NCBI GenBank assembly: GCA_021815925.1
Contig: JAKAZL010000001.1
Span: 88,463 to 152,462, forward strand
Length of the DNA stretch: 64,000 nucleotides
Direction of reading: 5' to 3'
Origin: Pseudomonadota bacterium
GTDB taxonomy: Bacteria; Pseudomonadota; Gammaproteobacteria; Steroidobacterales; Steroidobacteraceae
Part shown: piece after piece, positions 54,530 to 63,380 of the stretch
How the letters are laid out: each line of letters opens with the position of its first letter
Position numbering within the stretch: position 1 is the stretch's first letter
The notes under the pieces: model-generated
Database searches by the model: none
The model's input: the letters and a program-made list of their open reading frames with translations, nothing else
Told to the model about the DNA's origin: nothing
Program-made: the position numbers and the translations under genes

Positions 54530-54598
54530 AGGCAGAGTGGGGCCATCTATGCGACACTTGCCGGCCATCCAGTTATGGGTCGGGGGGTTGCAGGGATC

Positions 54599-56083
54599 AT
54601 GAACGATGCCACCGAGAGCCGCGCGCAGGGCGCAGCGGGCCAGTCGTTGCTGCGCAAGCTGTTCGCGGTGCACCCGGTGGTCGCTCCCGACCGCTCCGGT
54701 GCCGAGCGACTGAAGCAGACGCTGTCGGTCTGGGCGCTGATGGCCATCGGTATCGGCGCGACCATCGGCACCGGTATCTTCGTGCTCACCGGCACCGTGG
54801 CGGCCAATCAGTCCGGTCCCGCGATCACGATCTCGCTGGGGATCGCGGCTTTCGGCAGCGGGCTCGCCGCGCTGTGTTATGCGGAATTTGCCGCGTTCCT
54901 GCCAGTGCCCGGCAGCGCCTACAGCTACACGTATGCGACGCTCGGCGAAGTGGTGGCATGGTTCATCGGCTGGAACCTGCTGCTCGAGTACGGCATCTCG
55001 GCGTCTGCCGTCGCGGTGAGCTGGTCGGCGTACGTGGCGAACCTGCTGGCCAGCTTCGGTCTGCACCTGCCGGCGGCCTGGATCAATGCGCCACTGCAGC
55101 AGAATGCGGCCGGGCACCTCGTGGTCACCGGCGCGATCATGAATCTGCCGGCGGTGCTGATCGTGCTCGCACTCAGCGCGCTGTGTTATGTGGGCATCCA
55201 GGAAACCGCCCGGGTCACGAATTTCATGGTGGCGCTGAAGGTCGCTGTAATCGTGGTGTTCGTGGTTGCCGGACTGAAGTTCATCTCGCCGGCGAACTGG
55301 CACCCCTACATACCGCCCAACACGGGAACCTTCGGTAACTTCGGCTGGACCGGCGTGCTGCAGGGTGCCGGGATCATTTTCTTCTCCTACGTCGGATTCG
55401 ATACCGCCTCGACCACGGCGCTCGAGGCGCGCAATCCGCAGCGCGACCTGCCGCTCGGCATCATCGGCACGCTGGTCATCTCCACGGTGCTGTACATGGC
55501 GATGGCGGCGGTGATCACCGGCATGGTGCCGTACTTCAAGCTCAACGTCGCGGCGCCGGTGGCCGTCGCGCTCGATGCGCACCCGGCACTGTCCTGGCTG
55601 CGCTCGCTCGTGATCCTTGGAACCATCATCGGTATGACATCCGTCATCCTGACCTCGATTCTCGGCCAGCCGCGCATCCTGCTGTCCATGGCCGACGATG
55701 GACTGCTGCCGCCGGTGATGAGCCGCTGCCATCCGCGCTTCAAGACGCCGCACATAGCCACCGCGATCACCGGCATCGTCGCCGCCCTGATCGCAGGGGT
55801 GTTCCCGCTCGATGTGCTGGCGGACCTGATCTCGATCGGCATCCTGCTCGCCTTCGCGGTCGTGTGTATCGGCGTGCTGGTCATGCGCTACACGCGTCCC
55901 GACGTGCCGCGTCCGTTCCGCGTTCCCTGGGCGTGGCTGCTGTGTCCGCTGGGCGCTGCCGTGTGTCTCGGGATGACGTACTTCCTCTCGGATGCGACCT
56001 GGATCCGGCTCGTGGTCTGGACCGTGATCGGCGGTGCGATCTACATGGCATACGGATTCAAGCACAGCAAGCAGCGCGCATGA
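54599..56083 (+). CDS. APC-superfamily amino acid permease
   Basis: 494-residue transporter with twelve predicted helices, in the cationic amino acid transporter-like branch. The first helix carries the APC substrate loop GIGATIGTGIFVLTGT, and GFDTASTTALEARNPQRDLP follows in the middle. Its stop overlaps the agmatine deiminase start (ATGA), so agmatine, arginine or a related amine is a reasonable substrate guess. An in-frame upstream start is possible (GTG-like at MGRGVAGI), but ATG 54599 lies close to a GCAGGG site. Confidence 0.9.
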   Translation: MNDATESRAQGAAGQSLLRKLFAVHPVVAPDRSGAERLKQTLSVWALMAIGIGATIGTGIFVLTGTVAANQSGPAITISLGIAAFGSGLAALCYAEFAAFLPVPGSAYSYTYATLGEVVAWFIGWNLLLEYGISASAVAVSWSAYVANLLASFGLHLPAAWINAPLQQNAAGHLVVTGAIMNLPAVLIVLALSALCYVGIQETARVTNFMVALKVAVIVVFVVAGLKFISPANWHPYIPPNTGTFGNFGWTGVLQGAGIIFFSYVGFDTASTTALEARNPQRDLPLGIIGTLVISTVLYMAMAAVITGMVPYFKLNVAAPVAVALDAHPALSWLRSLVILGTIIGMTSVILTSILGQPRILLSMADDGLLPPVMSRCHPRFKTPHIATAITGIVAALIAGVFPLDVLADLISIGILLAFAVVCIGVLVMRYTRPDVPRPFRVPWAWLLCPLGAAVCLGMTYFLSDATWIRLVVWTVIGGAIYMAYGFKHSKQRA

Positions 56084-57225
56084 GCCTGTCCGACGCCGGT
56101 GCGCTTGCCGGCACGCCGGTCCGCGACGGCTGGTGGATGCCGGCGGAATTCGAGGCCCACGAGGGCTGCTGGATGCTCTGGCCGGAGCGCGCGGACAACT
56201 GGCGCGACCAGGCCCGGCCCGCCCAGGCGGCCTTTGCTGCTGTTGCAGCGGCCATCGCCCGCTTCGAGCCAGTGCATGTCGGCGTGTCGGCGGCGCACAC
56301 AGCGGTGGCGCGTGAGCTGCTGCCGCGCGGCGTCGAGGTCGTCACGCTTGCGCACGACGACTGTTGGATGCGCGACGTCGGTCCGACCTACCTGGTCGGC
56401 AAGCCGGGCGAGCTGCGCGGCATCCACTGGCGATTCAACGCCTGGGGCGGACTCGAGCACGGTCTCTATCATCCCTGGGACCAGGACGAGCGCGTGGCGC
56501 CTGAGGTGCTCGCCCGTGAGCGCCGGGCGCGCTACCGGGCCCCGATCGTGATCGAGGGCGGTGCGATTCACGTCGATGGCGAGGGTACCGCGTTGCTCGC
56601 CGAGGAGTGCGTGCTCAACCCCAACCGCAACCCGGGGATGACGCGCGCGACCATGGAGGCGACGTTGCGGGAGTATCTCGGCGTGACGCACTTCATCTGG
56701 CTGCGGCTCGGCGTCTACAACGACGAGACCGATGGGCACATCGACAACATGGCCTGCTTCGTCGCGCCGGGTACGGTATGCCTGACGTGGACCGACGATC
56801 GCGCCGATCCGCAGTACGAGCGCTCGCGCGAGGCGTGGGAACGCCTGACAGCGGCGCGCGACGCGCGCGGCCGACGCCTCGAGGTTGTGCGGCTGCCGAT
56901 GCCCGGCCCGCTGTACATGAGCGAGTCGGAAGCGGCCGGACTTGCGCCGAGTGCAGCCTGCAAGCCGCGCCGTGGTGGCGAGCGCCTTGCGGCCAGCTAT
57001 GTCAATTTCTACTTCGCCAACGGCGGGGTGGTCATGCCGTTGCTCGATGAGCGCACCGATGCGCAGGCCCGGGAGATACTCCGGAGCCTGTGCCCCGGCC
57101 GGGAGGTGCTTGGCGTACCGGCGCGCGAGATCCTGCTCGGCGGCGGCGGTATCCACTGCATCACCCAGCAGGTGCCGGACCCGCGAGCGGCCCGACTGAG
57201 ACCCGCGCCGCCGAACGCCGCCTGA
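56080..57225 (+). CDS. aguA: agmatine deiminase
   Basis: 381-residue guanidino-modifying enzyme (porphyromonas-type peptidylarginine deiminase family) converting agmatine to N-carbamoylputrescine and ammonia. Key blocks: MPAEFEAHEGCWMLWPER, HDDCWMRDVGPTYL, NAWGG, ETDGHIDN and the catalytic cysteine in GGGGIHCITQQ (about Cys360). The ATG overlaps the permease stop. The product would need AguB to reach putrescine; AguB is not in the window, but the Puu genes a few kilobases upstream would consume putrescine. Confidence 0.95.
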   Translation: MSLSDAGALAGTPVRDGWWMPAEFEAHEGCWMLWPERADNWRDQARPAQAAFAAVAAAIARFEPVHVGVSAAHTAVARELLPRGVEVVTLAHDDCWMRDVGPTYLVGKPGELRGIHWRFNAWGGLEHGLYHPWDQDERVAPEVLARERRARYRAPIVIEGGAIHVDGEGTALLAEECVLNPNRNPGMTRATMEATLREYLGVTHFIWLRLGVYNDETDGHIDNMACFVAPGTVCLTWTDDRADPQYERSREAWERLTAARDARGRRLEVVRLPMPGPLYMSESEAAGLAPSAACKPRRGGERLAASYVNFYFANGGVVMPLLDERTDAQAREILRSLCPGREVLGVPAREILLGGGGIHCITQQVPDPRAARLRPAPPNAA

Positions 57226-57256
57226 GGCGCGCACGGACGGTGCGGTTCAGCTCAAC

Positions 57257-58243
57257 TCAACCTAGGCTTGCCGGGTCGGCGTGCGCGATCAGCGCGGCGA
57301 GGCGTCCCAGGTCGATGTTGCCTCCGGAGAGAATGACTCCGACGCGCTTGCCGCGCAGCGCGAGCCGACCGCCGAAGGCGGCGGCGGCGGCCAGAGCGCC
57401 GGTCGGCTCGACGACGATTTTCATGCGCTCGGCGAACCAGGCCATCGTCGCGGCCAGCTCGGCGTCGTTCGCGGTCACGATGTCGCGAACGAGCGCGGCG
57501 ATGACCGGGAACGTGTGCTTGCCCAGATGCTGGGTCTGGGCGCCGTCGGCGATGGTCTCGGGCGTGGCGATGTGCACGATGTGGCCGGCACGCAGACTCT
57601 GGCGCCCATCATCACCCGCCTCCGGCTCGACACCGAACACTGCGCATTCCGGGCACAGGTGCCGGGCTGCGACGGCGCTGCCCGAGAGCAGCCCGCCGCC
57701 ACCGAGCGGCACCAGCAGCGCATCGAGCGGTCCGGTCTGCTCGAGCAGTTCCTTCGCCGCCGTGCCCTGGCCGGCCATGATGTCCAGATGATCGTAGGGC
57801 GGAATCAGCGACAGACCGCGCTCGGCAGCGAGCTGGCGGCCAAGCGCCTCCCGATCCTCCCGATAGCGGTCGTAGAACACCACCTCGCCGCCGTAGCCTC
57901 GTGTTGCAGCAACTTTGCTGCGCGGGGCATCGCTCGGCATGATGATGACCGCCCGGCTGTCGAGCAATCGGCAGGCAAGCGCGATCGCCTGCGCGTGATT
58001 GCCGGAGGAGAACGCGACGACTCCGCGGGCACGGCGCGCCGGGTCGAGCTTGGCGATGGCGTTGTACGCGCCGCGGAACTTGAATGCGCCCATGCGCTGG
58101 AGGTTTTCGCATTTGAAGAACAGCTGCGCACCGGTCATCGCGTCCGCCGTGGCCGAAGTGAGCACCGGCGTTCGATGCGCGACGCCCGTCAGGCGCCGGT
58201 GCGCCGTGTTGATCTCGGCATAGGTGAGGGCAAGCTCATTCAT
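57257..58243 (-). CDS. PLP-dependent serine/threonine dehydratase-like ammonia-lyase
   Basis: 328-residue fold-type II PLP enzyme. The PLP lysine is in MGAFKFRGAYNA, the phosphate-binding glycine loop is VPLGGGGLLSG, and SSGNHAQAIALA contacts the substrate carboxylate. It is a short form without a regulatory ACT domain, like catabolic threonine dehydratase, serine racemase or threo-3-hydroxyaspartate ammonia-lyase; these cannot be told apart by eye. It is divergent from the RraA-like gene and converges on aguA. Confidence 0.88.
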   Translation of the reverse strand: MNELALTYAEINTAHRRLTGVAHRTPVLTSATADAMTGAQLFFKCENLQRMGAFKFRGAYNAIAKLDPARRARGVVAFSSGNHAQAIALACRLLDSRAVIIMPSDAPRSKVAATRGYGGEVVFYDRYREDREALGRQLAAERGLSLIPPYDHLDIMAGQGTAAKELLEQTGPLDALLVPLGGGGLLSGSAVAARHLCPECAVFGVEPEAGDDGRQSLRAGHIVHIATPETIADGAQTQHLGKHTFPVIAALVRDIVTANDAELAATMAWFAERMKIVVEPTGALAAAAAFGGRLALRGKRVGVILSGGNIDLGRLAALIAHADPASLG

Positions 58244-58437
58244 GGTCTTGACCGAATATGGTTGCAGCGTGGCGAGGGTTCGTGGCGGGCGCCAGCTTGG
58301 ATGTGCGCCGCGGCTCGGTTATCGTTGAGCGGCTGATCCTAGAGCGCTGGGGCGCGTATGTACATCTGGACCGTCGGGCAAGGCGATTTGCGACTCCCGC
58401 TAGCGTGGCGAAACGGACTGCCGGCGCGGAGAAGTCC

Positions 58438-58911
58438 GTGAAGACCGCTGACCTGGTCGATGCGCATGATGATCGGGTTCTTTTGTGCCAGTTGCCCTGG
58501 CGCCGCTTTGGGCGCGTGCACTCCTTCTGGGGTCCGGTTGCGACGATACAGTGTTTTGAGGACAACGCGTTGCTGAAGACGGTGCTCGGGACGCCGGGCC
58601 GCGGACGCGTGCTGGTGGTCGACGGTGGTGGCGCCACGCGCCGGGCGCTGCTCGGCGATCAGATCGCCGCGCTGCTGCACTCGAGCGGCTGGGCGGGCAT
58701 CGTGATCAACGGGGCGATCCGCGATTCGGCCGAGATCGATGCGATGGATGTCGGCGTGTTCTGTCTCGGAACCTCGCCGAAGAAGAGTGCCAAAACCGGA
58801 GCGGGCGCGCAGGATGTTCCGGTCCGGTTCGGTGGGGTCGAAATGCGGCCCGGGCAGTACATCTACTGCGACGCCGACGGCGTGCTCGTGTCCGGCGAGA
58901 AGCTCCTGTAG
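58438..58911 (+). CDS. rraA: RraA family protein (RNase E regulator-like)
   Basis: 157 residues with the full RraA core: KTADLVDAHDD near the start, FWGPVATIQCFEDNALLK, GRVLVVDGGGATRRALLGDQ and GWAGIVINGAIRDSAEI. Length is close to E. coli RraA (161), which inhibits RNase E. Some family members are instead aldolases (HMG/CHA aldolase); the R/D pair in NGAIRDSAEI is shared by both, so the role is not certain. GTG 58438 follows GGAGAAG; the open frame extends upstream without homology. Confidence 0.88.
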   Translation: MKTADLVDAHDDRVLLCQLPWRRFGRVHSFWGPVATIQCFEDNALLKTVLGTPGRGRVLVVDGGGATRRALLGDQIAALLHSSGWAGIVINGAIRDSAEIDAMDVGVFCLGTSPKKSAKTGAGAQDVPVRFGGVEMRPGQYIYCDADGVLVSGEKLL

Positions 58912-58962
58912 CCTGCCGGGGCGGCCGCGAGCGGTCGCGCCGGGGATCGCCCGCCCAGCACG

Positions 58963-59901
58963 ATGAATCTCAAGCAGCTCGAGTACTTCGTACGCGTCGC
59001 CGAGTTCGGCAGCTTCAGTCGAGCGGCGATGATTCTCGATGTCGCGCAGCCGGCCCTGAGCCGCCAGGTGAGGCTGCTCGAGGCGGACCTGCGCTGTGCG
59101 CTCCTGCAGCGCACGGGACGCGGTGTGGTGCTGACCGAGGCGGGCAAGCGGCTGTTCGAGCGCAGCGTCGGCATTCTGCAGCTCGTGCAGCAGGCACGCG
59201 AAGACGTGGAAGCCGGCCGCGGCGAGCCCTCCGGACGGCTGGTCGTTGGCCTGCCCCCGAGTCTGGGCCGGATGCTCACTCTGCCGCTGGTGGAGCGGTT
59301 CCGCGACCTGCTGCCCAAGGCGCATCCGGTGATCGTGGAGGGTCTCTCGACGCACATCATCGAGTGGATCGCGACTGGCCGCGTGGACATCGCGCTGGTG
59401 CACAATCCCGAGATCCAGCCAGCGATCGAGATCCAGCCCCTCCTGGACGAACCGCTGTGTCTGGTCGGGCCGGCACGGGGCCGCGCAGCGAGACCGGCGG
59501 CCGATGGGCTGCGGGTTGGGGCGGCCGTCACCTTCGCCGAGCTGGCGCGCCAGCCGCTGCTGATTCCCGATCATACCCAGGCCATCCGCCGGCTCATCGA
59601 TGCCCAGGCGGCCCTCTCGGGGCTGAAGCTGACGATAGCCTGGGAGGTCTCGGGCGTGCCCGCCATTCTCGATCTGGTGCGCGCCGGGCACGGCCATGCG
59701 GTACTCGGTTCGGCGGCGGTGCGGGCATCGCGCGAGCCGCAGGCCTTCATTGTCCGTCCCATCGAGCAGCCGCGTCTGCTGAGCAAGCTGTGCCTGGCGA
59801 CTTGCGCGCGCAAGCCGCCGAGCCCTCTCGTCCGTCATGCCCGCAGATTGCTCGGCGAGCTGGCGCTGCGCCATGCCGGGTCGCTGAATAGCACTCGCTG
59901 A
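58963..59901 (+). CDS. LysR-type transcriptional regulator (Nac-like)
   Basis: 312-residue LysR regulator. The N-terminal winged helix reads MNLKQLEYFVRVAEFGSFSR with the recognition part AQPALSRQVRLLE. The effector domain follows from about residue 90 (GRLVVGLPPSLGRMLTLPLV). It resembles Nac/CysB-branch and hydroxycinnamate-type regulators. Target genes are unknown; the neighbours on the same strand are an aldo/keto reductase and ligAB. It lies 51 bases after rraA and may share its transcript. Confidence 0.9.
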   Translation: MNLKQLEYFVRVAEFGSFSRAAMILDVAQPALSRQVRLLEADLRCALLQRTGRGVVLTEAGKRLFERSVGILQLVQQAREDVEAGRGEPSGRLVVGLPPSLGRMLTLPLVERFRDLLPKAHPVIVEGLSTHIIEWIATGRVDIALVHNPEIQPAIEIQPLLDEPLCLVGPARGRAARPAADGLRVGAAVTFAELARQPLLIPDHTQAIRRLIDAQAALSGLKLTIAWEVSGVPAILDLVRAGHGHAVLGSAAVRASREPQAFIVRPIEQPRLLSKLCLATCARKPPSPLVRHARRLLGELALRHAGSLNSTR

Positions 59902-59952
59902 TATCTGCTAGCGCAAAGGACGCGCTTCCCCCGGGACCCGCCGTGGCTGAAA

Positions 59953-60975
59953 ATGACGGCTTTCCGCAGGCCAACCATGGACCACTCCACGCTGCGCCGT
60001 CGCATCGGCCCATTCACCGTCGCTCCGCTCGGACTCGGCTGCATGAACCTCAGTCATGCCTACGGCGCGCCGCCGCCGCAGGATCAGGCGGAGCGGCTGC
60101 TGCTCACGGCACTCGAGCTCGGGGTCGATCATTTCGACACCGCGGCGCTCTACGGTTTCGGCGCCAACGAGACGCTCATCGGTCGGGTGCTCTCGGCACA
60201 CCGGTCGCGCCTGCTGCTTGCGACCAAGGGCGGACTCGCCGGGGTGCTCGGCAAGCGCGTGATCGATGGTCGCCCCGAGGCGATCCGCAGCAACTGCGAG
60301 GAGAGTCTGCGGCGGCTGCGCACCGAGGTGATCGACCTCTACTATCTGCACCGCTGGGACCGGCGAGTGCCCATCGAGGAAAGTGTCGGGGCGATGGCGG
60401 AACTCGTGCGCCAGGGGAAGGTCCGCGCGCTCGGCCTCTCGGAGGTCTCGGCCGAGACGTTGCTGAAGGCGCACGCGGTACACCCGATCGCTGCGGTTCA
60501 GAACGAGTATTCACTGTGGACGCGCAATCCGGAAATCGCGATGCTCGAGGCGTGCCGCGCCATCGGCGCAACCCTGGTGGCATTCGCGCCGCTCGCGCGC
60601 GGATTCCTGACGGATACGCTACATGATGTGTCCGGACTCTCCCCGGGCGATCTGCGCCGCACGATGCCGCGCTTCTCTGCCGAGTGCTACCCGGCCAACC
60701 TGAGGCTGCTGAGCGGATTCGCTGCCGTCGCACGCGAAGTCGGCTGTACCCCGGGACAGCTCGCGCTTGCGTGGGTGATCGGGAAGGCCGAGCACATCGT
60801 GGCGATTCCCGGCACCACGCGCAGCGAGCATCTGCGCGAGAACCTCGGCGCGGCCGGCGTGAGACCCTCGCAGGATGTGCTCGCGCGCATCGACCGATTG
60901 ATCAATCAGCGGACCGTGACGGGCGCGCGCTACAGCGCGGCGGCGCAGGCCGACATCGATACCGAGGAGTTCTGA
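59953..60975 (+). CDS. aldo/keto reductase
   Basis: 340-residue NADPH-dependent TIM-barrel oxidoreductase. Catalytic tetrad residues are visible: FDTAALYGFGANE (Asp, Tyr), LLATKGGLAG (Lys) and YYLHRWDRRVP (His). The cofactor segment IVAIPGTTRSEHLRENLGA is typical. Closest in look to pyridoxal- or YajO/YakC-like AKR branches. A second ATG at 59977 may be the true start. It precedes ligAB by 150 bases on the same strand, so a role in aromatic aldehyde or ketone metabolism is possible. Confidence 0.9.
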   Translation: MTAFRRPTMDHSTLRRRIGPFTVAPLGLGCMNLSHAYGAPPPQDQAERLLLTALELGVDHFDTAALYGFGANETLIGRVLSAHRSRLLLATKGGLAGVLGKRVIDGRPEAIRSNCEESLRRLRTEVIDLYYLHRWDRRVPIEESVGAMAELVRQGKVRALGLSEVSAETLLKAHAVHPIAAVQNEYSLWTRNPEIAMLEACRAIGATLVAFAPLARGFLTDTLHDVSGLSPGDLRRTMPRFSAECYPANLRLLSGFAAVAREVGCTPGQLALAWVIGKAEHIVAIPGTTRSEHLRENLGAAGVRPSQDVLARIDRLINQRTVTGARYSAAAQADIDTEEF

Positions 60976-61029
60976 GCGGCCGGCGTCACGGAACACCCGT
61001 GCGGGCGCTGACACGATCGATCGAGACCG

Positions 61030-61046
61030 CTCATGGGACCCATGAG
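61030..61046. promoter_or_regulatory. 17-bp palindrome upstream of ligA
   Basis: CTCATGGGACCCATGAG is a perfect 8-1-8 palindrome, 80 bases before the ligA ATG. It looks like an operator for a dimeric regulator. It does not contain the classical LysR T-N11-A spacing. A second 17-bp palindrome with the same GGACC centre lies at 62392-62408. Confidence 0.5.
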
Positions 61047-61125
61047 GGCTGGGCGGTTTATCCCCGTGATCTGCCGTGGATACTGAGAAGCATCGCGCTC
61101 CTGGCGCGACCGCGCAGGAGAGCCC

Positions 61126-61470
61126 ATGCCCCGCCCAGCGTCCATACCCGGCACCACCTTGTTCGACGGCGCCGCAGCCATGAAGGGCTACGCCCTGAAC
61201 AAGATGTGCTATTCGTTCAACTCGGCGGCCAACCGCGAGGCGTTCCGGCAGGACGAGGACGGCTACTGCGCCCGCTACGGGTTGAGCCCCGAGCAGCGCG
61301 AGGCGGTGCGCCACCGCAATGTGCTGGAGCTGATCGGCGCCGGCGGCAATGTGTATTACCTGGCCAAGCTGGCAGGGATCTTCGGACTCGACGTGCAGGA
61401 CCTCGGTGCACAGCAGACCGGGATGACCAAGGACGAGTTCAAGGCAAAGCTCATCGCGGCCGGGAGATAG
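61126..61470 (+). CDS. ligA: protocatechuate 4,5-dioxygenase alpha subunit-like
   Basis: 114-residue small subunit of the class III extradiol dioxygenase LigAB. It has the all-helical LigA pattern: an opening GTTLFDGAAAMKGYALNKMC, NREAFRQDEDGYCARYGLS and LIGAGGNVYYLAKLAGIFG. LigA caps the active site of LigB. The gene is 3 bases from ligB, confirming a two-subunit enzyme. ATG 61126 follows a GGAG. Confidence 0.92.
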   Translation: MPRPASIPGTTLFDGAAAMKGYALNKMCYSFNSAANREAFRQDEDGYCARYGLSPEQREAVRHRNVLELIGAGGNVYYLAKLAGIFGLDVQDLGAQQTGMTKDEFKAKLIAAGR

Positions 61471-61473
61471 CTC

Positions 61474-62319
61474 ATGGCGAAGATCGTCGGAGCGATTACG
61501 ACCTCACACGTGCCGGCCATCGGTAAGGCCATCGCGCGCAATCTGCGCGAGGATCCCTACTGGAAGCCGTTCTTCGACGGCTTCGCGCCGGTGCATCGCT
61601 GGCTTGAGCGGGTGCGGCCGGATGTCGCGGTGATCCTGTATAACGACCACGGGTTGAATTTCTTTCTGGACAAGATGCCGACCTTCGCCGTTGGCGCCGC
61701 TTCCGAGTACCGTAACGCGGACGAGGGATGGGGCATTCCGACCCTACCGCCGGTGCCCGGGAGCCCGAAGCTCTCGTGGCACCTCATCGAACGTCTGGTG
61801 GGTGAGGAATTCGACATCACCACCTGCCAGGAGATGCTGGTCGATCACGCCTTCACCATCCCGATGGCGCTGCTCTGGCCGGGCAAGGGCGCCTGGCCGG
61901 TACGCACCGTGCCGGTGTGCATCAACACCGTGCAGCATCCGCTGCCCTCGGCCATGCGGTGCTACAAGCTCGGAGAGGCGGTCGGGCGGGCGATCGAGTC
62001 ATACGAAGAGGATCTGCGGGTGGTGGTGATCGGCACGGGCGGCTTGAGCCACCAGCTCGACGGCGAGCGTGCCGGATTCATCAACAAGGCGTTCGACCTT
62101 GAGTTCATGGAGAAGTTGCCGAGTGATCCGCTGTGGGCGGCCCGCCGCTCGATTCGCGATCTGGTGGAGCTCACTGGCACTCAGGGGATCGAGCTGCTGA
62201 TGTGGCTCGCCGCGCGCGGTGCCCTCGGCGGCGAGGCGGTCACGGTGCATTCCAATTACCACATCCCCATCTCCAACACGGCGGCCGGACTGATGCTCAT
62301 GGAGCGACGGGCGGCCTGA
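61474..62319 (+). CDS. ligB: protocatechuate 4,5-dioxygenase beta subunit-like
   Basis: 281-residue catalytic subunit that cleaves the ring of protocatechuate or a related catecholic acid with Fe(II). Active-site blocks: ITTSHVPAIGKAI with the first His ligand, NDHGLNFFLDKMPTFAVG with the second, and later VVIGTGGLSHQLDGERAG with the catalytic His region; LVDHAFTIPMALLWP is also conserved. Gallate or 3-O-methylgallate could be alternative substrates. The rest of the meta-cleavage pathway (ligC, ligI, ligJ, ligK) is not in the window. Confidence 0.92.
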   Translation: MAKIVGAITTSHVPAIGKAIARNLREDPYWKPFFDGFAPVHRWLERVRPDVAVILYNDHGLNFFLDKMPTFAVGAASEYRNADEGWGIPTLPPVPGSPKLSWHLIERLVGEEFDITTCQEMLVDHAFTIPMALLWPGKGAWPVRTVPVCINTVQHPLPSAMRCYKLGEAVGRAIESYEEDLRVVVIGTGGLSHQLDGERAGFINKAFDLEFMEKLPSDPLWAARRSIRDLVELTGTQGIELLMWLAARGALGGEAVTVHSNYHIPISNTAAGLMLMERRAA

Positions 62320-62339
62320 GCCGCATCACGACCGAGGAA

Positions 62340-62408
62340 ATTCCGCTGCGAGGGCGGAATCCGCTGTGCCACAATCGCCCGACCCACCACAGTCCCCGGA
62401 CCGGGGAC
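62340..62408. promoter_or_regulatory. inverted repeat and 17-bp palindrome before the second LysR gene
   Basis: The 105-base gap after ligB holds ATTCCGC (62340-62346) and GCGGAAT (62354-62360) around a 7-base spacer, then the perfect palindrome GTCCCCGGACCGGGGAC (62392-62408), which ends 16 bases before the LysR ATG. They could be an autoregulatory operator or, for the first, the end of the ligAB transcript. Confidence 0.45.
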
Positions 62409-62424
62409 GCGGCCGGCATGAGCC

Positions 62425-63354
62425 ATGAGCGATTTGCAGTCCCTGCCAGCGCATCTGCTCGAGATCGACGGCCGCATGCTGCGGACCTTCCTCGCCGTGC
62501 TCGAGACCGGATCGGTCACCGCGGCGGCGGATCGACTGGGCGTGACCCAGTCGGCCGTCAGCCACGCCCTCGAGCGGCTGCGCGAAGTGCTGGGCGATCC
62601 GCTGTTCGTCAAATCGGGGCGCGGCATCGCCGCCACCACCCGCGCCGAGGCATTGGCTGCACCTGTCCGGCAGCTCCTGGCGGACTTGGAGCGGCTGGGG
62701 CGGCCAGGACGATTCGACCCCGAAGACACCGAGTTGGTGCTGACCTTGGCGGCCAACGATTTCCAGCGTGACCTGCTGTTGCCGGCACTGCAGCGGCGCC
62801 TGGCCGGTCGCCTGAAGAGTCTGAGGATGATTGTCATCCCGTCGCGGGCGCCCACCGCGCAGATGCTGCGTGCGGGTCATTGCGATCTGATCATTACGCC
62901 GCGCCCGCCGGAGAGTTCCGATCTGCTGCAGAAGCGACTGTTTACCGACCGTTATGTGTGCTTCTTCGATCCCCGGCAGCGCGATGCGCCGGCGACGCTG
63001 GAGGAATATCTCGCCGCACGCCACGTCACCGTGGCCTACGAGGACGGCCGCAGGCTGGAATTCGACGAGTTGCTGGAGGAACGCGGACTGCGCCGCGCGG
63101 TTGGCGTCGCGGTGCCGAATTTCAGCGGAATTGCTGCGTTTCTCGACGGCACGCAGATGCTGGCGAGTGTGCCTTCGCTGATGTGTCGGGGCCCGCTGGG
63201 CGCGCTGGCCAGTGCGCCGCTGCCGCTCGATGCCCCGGAACTGTCAATGTATCTCGTCTGGCATCGCCGCCGGCACGAGGATCCCGTTCACGCCTGGGTG
63301 CGCGCTCAGCTGGAGGACGTGGCTGGCGAGCTTGCCGGCCCGAACCGGACGTAG
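62425..63354 (+). CDS. LysR-type transcriptional regulator
   Basis: 309-residue LysR regulator. DNA-binding part: RMLRTFLAVLETGSVTAAAD then VTQSAVSHALERLREVLGDP, and DPLFVKSGRG, the pattern of NodD/LinR/NahR-type regulators of aromatic catabolism. The effector domain begins near LVLTLAANDF. Placement directly after ligAB suggests it controls them. The gene ends before a broken metF-like fragment on the other strand. Confidence 0.9.
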   Translation: MSDLQSLPAHLLEIDGRMLRTFLAVLETGSVTAAADRLGVTQSAVSHALERLREVLGDPLFVKSGRGIAATTRAEALAAPVRQLLADLERLGRPGRFDPEDTELVLTLAANDFQRDLLLPALQRRLAGRLKSLRMIVIPSRAPTAQMLRAGHCDLIITPRPPESSDLLQKRLFTDRYVCFFDPRQRDAPATLEEYLAARHVTVAYEDGRRLEFDELLEERGLRRAVGVAVPNFSGIAAFLDGTQMLASVPSLMCRGPLGALASAPLPLDAPELSMYLVWHRRRHEDPVHAWVRAQLEDVAGELAGPNRT

Positions 63355-63380
63355 GCCGCTCGGCCGCTGCGCTGCGCCGG

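Noticed and set aside
53903-56065. 720-codon minus-strand open frame opposite the permease
   Set aside because: Composition is His/Arg/Asp-rich and repetitive, typical of a reverse-frame shadow; the permease frame is conserved.
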